Shown piece after piece: positions 59,682 to 64,000 of a stretch of 64,000 nucleotides of DNA (positions are counted from its first letter, which is position 1; each line of letters begins with the position of its first letter). The notes under the pieces are model-generated. The model saw nothing but the letters and a program-made list of their open reading frames with translations, was not told the origin of the DNA and made no database searches. Made by a program: the position numbers and the translations under genes. This DNA is from Acidobacteriota bacterium. Lineage in GTDB: Bacteria > Acidobacteriota > Terriglobia > Acidiferrales > UBA7541. The stretch is taken from the NCBI GenBank assembly GCA_003225315.1, contig QHZD01000019.1, positions 186,001 through 250,000 on the forward strand, in the 5' to 3' direction.

Positions 59682-61501
59682 TTCGGACTTTGCTGATGCT
59701 GGCATTTTCCGCCGGCTGCGCGCCTTTTGTGATGCCTCTGTTGGCATTTGCGCAGACAAGTTCCGGCCCAACAGAAGCAGCGCGAAAATTGCGCGAGTAT
59801 CTCGACGAAGATTGGAAACAATGGATGGAGGAATATCCCGAAATGGCGACCTCCGCCGGATTTCCCGGGCAGAACCGCCGGTGGAGCGACGATTCGCAAG
59901 AGGGCATCGAGGCGAAAACCCGTCATCTGCACGAGAGCCTCACGAAGCTGAAGTCCATTTCGCGTGATGCGCTTCCCGCCGGCGAGCAACTCAACTACGA
60001 CCTTTACCGGGAGCGGCTGGAAACCGCGGAAGAGGGATTGCAGTATGGCGACGACCCCATGCCGTTCCACGGTGTGATCCCGCATAACCTGTGGATGCCG
60101 ATGACGCAGATGGGGGGAATCCAGCAGGGAATGCCGGCGACGCTGGCGACGATGCCGCATCAGACGGTTGCGGACTACGAAGATATTCTGGCGCGGCTCG
60201 AAGCGCTGCCGAAAAACGTCGAGCAGAACATCGAACTGTTGCGCGGAGGATTAAGGCGGGGATACTCGCCGCCGAAACTCATGCTGCGTGATGTGCCCAA
60301 GCAGATTGCCGGCCTGATTCCCGCGGATGCACTGGCGAGCCCTCTGCTGGAGCCGTTCAGTAAATTTCCCGCGGGGTTTCCTGGAAGCGAAAAAGCTCGA
60401 TTGACGCAGCGCGCGAAACAGCTTTACTCCGGCGCGATTGTTCCTGCAATTCAGAAATTGCATGACTACGTTGTGAAAACTTACATCCCGGCGTGCCGTG
60501 AATCCATTGCCGCGACGGCGTTGCCGAATGGCGCCGCCGCGTATGCGTTTCACGTGCGCTGGCAGACCACTACGAATCTGACGTCGCAACAGATTCACGA
60601 GATTGGACTCTCGGAAGTGAAGCGTATCCGCGCGGAAATGGGCAAAGTCATCGCTTCGACGGGATTCAAGGGCAGCTTCCATGACTTCACGGAATTTCTG
60701 CGGACGGATCCGAGTTTTTTCTATGACCAGCCGGATGATCTGGTCAACGGCTACCGCATCATCACGAAGAAGGTCGATCCGGAACTTGCGCACCTGTTCG
60801 GAAAGCTGCCGCGCCTACCCTACGGCGTTTGCGTCATTCCTGATTTCAAAGCTCCTTCGCAAACCACCGCGTACTACCAACCGGGCGCCCCGAGCGCCGG
60901 CCGCCCCGGCTGTTATTTCGTGAACACCTACAACCTGCGCGCGCGGCCGAAATGGGAGATGGAAGCGCTTTCCCTGCACGAATCGGTCCCAGGGCATCAC
61001 TTGCAAATATCCCTCGCGCAGGAGCAGGAAGGGCAGCCGGAATTCCGAAAGCATTCCGGCTACTCGGCGTTCGTCGAGGGCTGGGCCCTGTACTCGGAGG
61101 GCCTGGGCGAAGACGTTGGCCTATACAAAGATCCCTACTCAAAATTCGGGCAACTCAGCTACGAAATGTGGCGCGCGGTTCGGCTCGTGGTGGATACCGG
61201 AATGCATTCCATGGGCTGGACGCGGCAGCAGGCCATCGATTTCTTCCGCGAGAATACCGGAAAGACCGATCAGGACATTACCGTCGAAGTGGATCGCTAT
61301 ATCGTCTGGCCGGGACAAGCGCTCGCTTACAAGATCGGGCAGATGAAGATTCGCGAATTACGGGCCGACGCAGAAAAGAAACTCGCCGCGAAATTCGATG
61401 TGCGCAAATTTCATGATGCCGTGCTGGAAAATGGAGCTGTTCCGTTGAGCGTGCTGGAAGCCCACATGAAGCAATGGATGGATTCCCAAACGGCGCACTA
61501 A
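59678..61501 (+). CDS. Exported DUF885 family metallopeptidase-like protein
   Basis: A 607-residue protein with a signal peptide ending near residue 25 (LAFA). The hallmark HESVPGHHLQ, a likely metal-binding gluzincin-type motif, lies near residue 433, with a later FVEGWALYSEGLGEDVG stretch that probably supplies the third ligand (Glu). DUF885 proteins are thought to be zinc peptidases and are abundant in acidobacteria. The start overlaps the cmk stop by 4 nt, an unusual partnership. The substrate is unknown. Confidence 0.88.
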   Translation: MIRTLLMLAFSAGCAPFVMPLLAFAQTSSGPTEAARKLREYLDEDWKQWMEEYPEMATSAGFPGQNRRWSDDSQEGIEAKTRHLHESLTKLKSISRDALPAGEQLNYDLYRERLETAEEGLQYGDDPMPFHGVIPHNLWMPMTQMGGIQQGMPATLATMPHQTVADYEDILARLEALPKNVEQNIELLRGGLRRGYSPPKLMLRDVPKQIAGLIPADALASPLLEPFSKFPAGFPGSEKARLTQRAKQLYSGAIVPAIQKLHDYVVKTYIPACRESIAATALPNGAAAYAFHVRWQTTTNLTSQQIHEIGLSEVKRIRAEMGKVIASTGFKGSFHDFTEFLRTDPSFFYDQPDDLVNGYRIITKKVDPELAHLFGKLPRLPYGVCVIPDFKAPSQTTAYYQPGAPSAGRPGCYFVNTYNLRARPKWEMEALSLHESVPGHHLQISLAQEQEGQPEFRKHSGYSAFVEGWALYSEGLGEDVGLYKDPYSKFGQLSYEMWRAVRLVVDTGMHSMGWTRQQAIDFFRENTGKTDQDITVEVDRYIVWPGQALAYKIGQMKIRELRADAEKKLAAKFDVRKFHDAVLENGAVPLSVLEAHMKQWMDSQTAH

Positions 61502-61531
61502 AAACTTGCCACGCCTTACTCGCTAGAAAAT

Positions 61532-61593
61532 GCAGCGACGCCGCTCATGGCGCCACAGGATGCGGCAGGGTGTGCATTCGCTGCGTTTTTTCC
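61532..61593 (+). terminator. Possible terminator after the DUF885 gene
   Basis: Arms GCAGCGA (61532-61538) and TCGCTGC (61578-61584) enclose a GC-rich structure and are followed by GTTTTTTCC. It lies between convergent genes. The long interior makes this call tentative. Confidence 0.4.
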
Positions 61594-61627
61594 TTGCGGT
61601 AAGTGAGATAAGAAGATTGAGAATTTC

Positions 61628-62887
61628 TCAGGCCGGGGCAGACATCGAGCTCAAAAACTCCATGTTGGCTTTCGACTTCGATAGCCGGCTAATCAGCAGC
61701 TCCATGGCCTCGACTGTAGAGAGCGGGCTCAAAACCTTGCGCAACACCCACACGCGGCTCAACTCCTCCGGCGGCAGAAGCAATTCGTCCTTGCGGGTGC
61801 CGGAGCGTTGAATGTCGATCGCCGGGAAAACGCGCTTATCGGCGAGCCGGCGGTCCAGATAGATTTCCATGTTGCCGGTACCCTTGAACTCTTCGAAAAT
61901 GACGTCGTCCATGCGGCTGCCGGTATCGATCAGGGCCGTGGCGATGATGGTGAGAGACCCGCCTTCTTCGACGTTACGAGCAGCGGCGAAAAAGCGCCGC
62001 GGGCGCTGCAGCGCGTTGGCATCAATACCGCCGGAGAGCACTTTGCCCGAGGGCGGCGTTACCGCGTTGTAGGCGCGCGCCAGGCGCGTGATGGAGTCCA
62101 GCAGCACGACGACATCGCGCTTGTGCTCCACGAGACGCTTGGCCTTTTCCAAAACCATCTCGGCAACCTGGATGTGGCGCTGGGGCGCTTCGTCAAAGGT
62201 GGAACTGATGACCTCGCCTTTCACCGTACGCTGCATGTCCGTGACTTCTTCCGGGCGTTCGTCGATCAGCAGCACGATCAGCGCGACTTCCGGATGATTG
62301 GTGGCTACGGCGTTGGCCATGGCTTGCAGCATCATGGTCTTGCCGGTGCGTGGCGGGGCATTGACCAGCCCGCGCTGGCCTTTGCCGACTGGGCAGAGAA
62401 GATCAAGAACGCGGCCGGTCATATTCTCCTTGGTCGTTTCCATTTTCAAACGGCCCTGGGGATAGAGCGGCGTCAGGTTATCGAAGAAAATCTTGTTGCG
62501 CGCGACTTCCGGGTCCTCAAAATTGACGGCCTCGACTTTGATCAGCGCGAAATAGCGCTCGCCGTCTTTTGGCGGGCGCACCTGGCCGGAGACGGTGTCG
62601 CCGGTACGCAGGTCGAACTTGCGGATCTGCGACGGCGAAACGTAGATATCGTCCGGCCCGGGAAGATAGTTGTACTCCGGGGCGCGCAGGAATCCGAACC
62701 CATCGGGCAGGCATTCGAGGACGCCTTCGGAGAAAATCAATCCGTTCTTTTCGGTTTGCGCGCGGAGGATTTGGAAGATCAGCTCCTGCTTGCGCATGCC
62801 GCTGGCGCCGGGAATGTTCAAGTCCTTGGCGATCTTGGCGAGGTCGGTGATGTTCTTTTCTTTCAGCTCGGCAAGACTGATGCTCAT
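61628..62887 (-). CDS. rho: Transcription termination factor Rho
   Basis: Hexameric RNA helicase that ends transcription. From ATG 62887 it has 419 residues, the same length as the E. coli protein, and AAGGAAG lies 7 nt upstream; ATG 62923 would add 12 residues. It has the N-terminal helix domain ([11 protein letters not shown]), the RNA-binding cold-shock fold with [22 protein letters not shown], Walker A APPRTGKT, Walker [17 protein letters not shown] and the Q and R loops (SGGIDANAL). It is intact and ordinary. Confidence 0.96.
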   Translation of the reverse strand: MSISLAELKEKNITDLAKIAKDLNIPGASGMRKQELIFQILRAQTEKNGLIFSEGVLECLPDGFGFLRAPEYNYLPGPDDIYVSPSQIRKFDLRTGDTVSGQVRPPKDGERYFALIKVEAVNFEDPEVARNKIFFDNLTPLYPQGRLKMETTKENMTGRVLDLLCPVGKGQRGLVNAPPRTGKTMMLQAMANAVATNHPEVALIVLLIDERPEEVTDMQRTVKGEVISSTFDEAPQRHIQVAEMVLEKAKRLVEHKRDVVVLLDSITRLARAYNAVTPPSGKVLSGGIDANALQRPRRFFAAARNVEEGGSLTIIATALIDTGSRMDDVIFEEFKGTGNMEIYLDRRLADKRVFPAIDIQRSGTRKDELLLPPEELSRVWVLRKVLSPLSTVEAMELLISRLSKSKANMEFLSSMSAPA

Positions 62888-63175
62888 CGGATTGCTTCCT
62901 TCAACGTTCGTTTCTTTTGGCATATATCCTTAGCTTTGATTGTGAAAATTGACCCTGGGAATCCGGATTGTTTTTGAGGTGGCGCCCCGCACTGGCCGTC
63001 GACCGCTCCGCGGTCACAATAACCGAAGACGCGAAAACCTGCCGAGATAGGCAAACCAGACTTTCTGCAACCGGAGGCAGCGCCGGGGACGCGGCGAACC
63101 AGAGAGTTCCTCAAGCGTAACATCGGCCATGCCGGTGTCAACTCGCGGGAAGGGCCGGGCCCAAAACAACGCTGC

Positions 63176-64000
63176 TTAGTTGGTCAAACTCTTGTCTTTC
63201 TCGGCGCCGGCTACGAACGGTTCTGCTACGGGCGCGACTGCGGCATGCTCGAGCGGCACCGTTGGCCGCTCCAGCGCAATCTGCAGCACTTCATCCATCG
63301 TTTCTACAAAATGCATCGTAAGAGTGGCGAGGATCTCCTGCGGGATTTCCGCTAGGTCCTTCTCATTGTCCTTCGGAAGCACTACCGTACGCAAGCCCAT
63401 TCGGTGGGCGGCCAGGAGCTTCTCTTTGACGCCGCCGATGGGCAGCACTTTGCCGCGCAGCGTGATTTCGCCGGTCATAGTAACGTCACGGCGCACGGGA
63501 TTTCTCGTCAGCGCGCTCACGATGGACGTGCAGATGGTGATACCCGCGGAAGGGCCGTCCTTCGGGATGGCTCCTTCGGGCACGTGGACGTGAATGTCAA
63601 TCGTGCGATAGAAATCCCTGGGCAGTCCGAGCAGATTCGAGCGCGAACGCACGTAACTCATAGCTGCCTGCGCGGACTCTTGCATTACGTCGCCAAGTTT
63701 TCCGGTGAGCGTTAGGCGGCCTTTGCCTTCCATCAGCGTGGCTTCCGTAGCCAACACCGAGCCTCCCACCTCAGTCCAGGCAAGGCCGGTGGTCAAGCCG
63801 ATTTCATTTTGCTTCTCGAGCCAAAATTCGCGGTACTTCAGCACACCCAGAAAGTCGTTCACGTTCGTGGACGTGATTTCCACGGTCGAACTCGCGCCGT
63901 CGGTAACCACTTTCCGCGCCATTTTTCGCGCGATGTTCTGAATTTCGCGCTCTAGGCTGCGAACTCCGGCCTCGTGCGTGTAGTGCCGGATGATGTGGAG
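63176..64000 (-). CDS. lon: Lon protease, C-terminal part (5' end outside the window)
   Basis: ATP-dependent serine protease. Only the end of the AAA+ domain and the proteolytic domain are in the window; the frame is open to base 64000 ([20 protein letters not shown]), so the gene continues upstream. The catalytic Ser is in [11 protein letters not shown] and the Lys in [14 protein letters not shown]. The C-terminus carries a short Ala/Val/Pro-rich tail. It lies 252 nt upstream of rho's start on the same strand, with no gene between. Confidence 0.95.
   Translation of the reverse strand, partial: LHIIRHYTHEAGVRSLEREIQNIARKMARKVVTDGASSTVEITSTNVNDFLGVLKYREFWLEKQNEIGLTTGLAWTEVGGSVLATEATLMEGKGRLTLTGKLGDVMQESAQAAMSYVRSRSNLLGLPRDFYRTIDIHVHVPEGAIPKDGPSAGITICTSIVSALTRNPVRRDVTMTGEITLRGKVLPIGGVKEKLLAAHRMGLRTVVLPKDNEKDLAEIPQEILATLTMHFVETMDEVLQIALERPTVPLEHAAVAPVAEPFVAGAEKDKSLTN

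Overview
The window is a gene-dense, GC-rich stretch of a bacterial chromosome, most likely from the phylum Acidobacteriota. That placement is inference. It rests on two Oar-like TonB-dependent receptors with N-terminal carboxypeptidase-type regulatory domains, secreted M28, M24 and DUF885 peptidases, zinc-binding (C+) forms of S4, S14 and L36, and a fused ribosomal superoperon. No rRNA, tRNA, CRISPR array, transposase or phage gene was seen.

Layout. 1-2755: the 3' part of a secreted M28 peptidase, then a secreted amidohydrolase. 2756-3311: a noncoding stretch with a near-consensus promoter and a leader of about 330 nt. 3312-24780: the str, S10, spc and alpha operons fused on the + strand (rpsL to rplQ, including fusA, tuf, secY, adk, map, infA and rpoA), closed by a strong intrinsic terminator. 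The one unfamiliar gene in this block encodes a small basic Cys-containing protein between rplB and rpsS. 24888-39104: mostly - strand genes: a VanZ-like protein, guaB, a TonB receptor broken by a one-base frameshift, an M24 peptidase with a Tat signal, a BON-domain envelope protein, an intact TonB receptor and a membrane-anchored hypothetical protein. A YheT-like hydrolase lies among them on the + strand. 39242-61501: + strand genes: a PAP2 phosphatase, two very large tandem paralogues (N-terminal domain, Gly-rich linker, HEAT-like helices, degenerate PilZ-like C-terminus), secA, an Mrp ATPase, a small exported protein, a gamma-carbonic-anhydrase-like protein, hisS, aspS, a zinc-ribbon membrane protein, mutL, fabI, cmk and a DUF885 peptidase. 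61628-64000: rho and the 3' part of lon on the - strand.

Functionally the window holds most of the translation machinery together with the secretion core (secY, secA), two aminoacyl-tRNA synthetases, nucleotide metabolism (adk, guaB, cmk), mismatch repair, fatty-acid synthesis and transcription termination. Envelope and peptide-scavenging proteins are interspersed.

The most unusual signals are: (i) the tandem Gly-rich/HEAT/PilZ-like paralogues at 40251-46523; (ii) an in-frame insertion of about 100 residues with lower GC inside the catalytic core of HisRS; (iii) a family of short perfect palindromes between genes, with different arm sequences at different sites, often starting at or just after a stop codon and twice arranged as inverted pairs; (iv) a consensus promoter that reads within about 60 nt into an intrinsic terminator (50620-50711), a candidate small RNA or attenuator; (v) the extra Cys-containing gene inside the S10 cluster.
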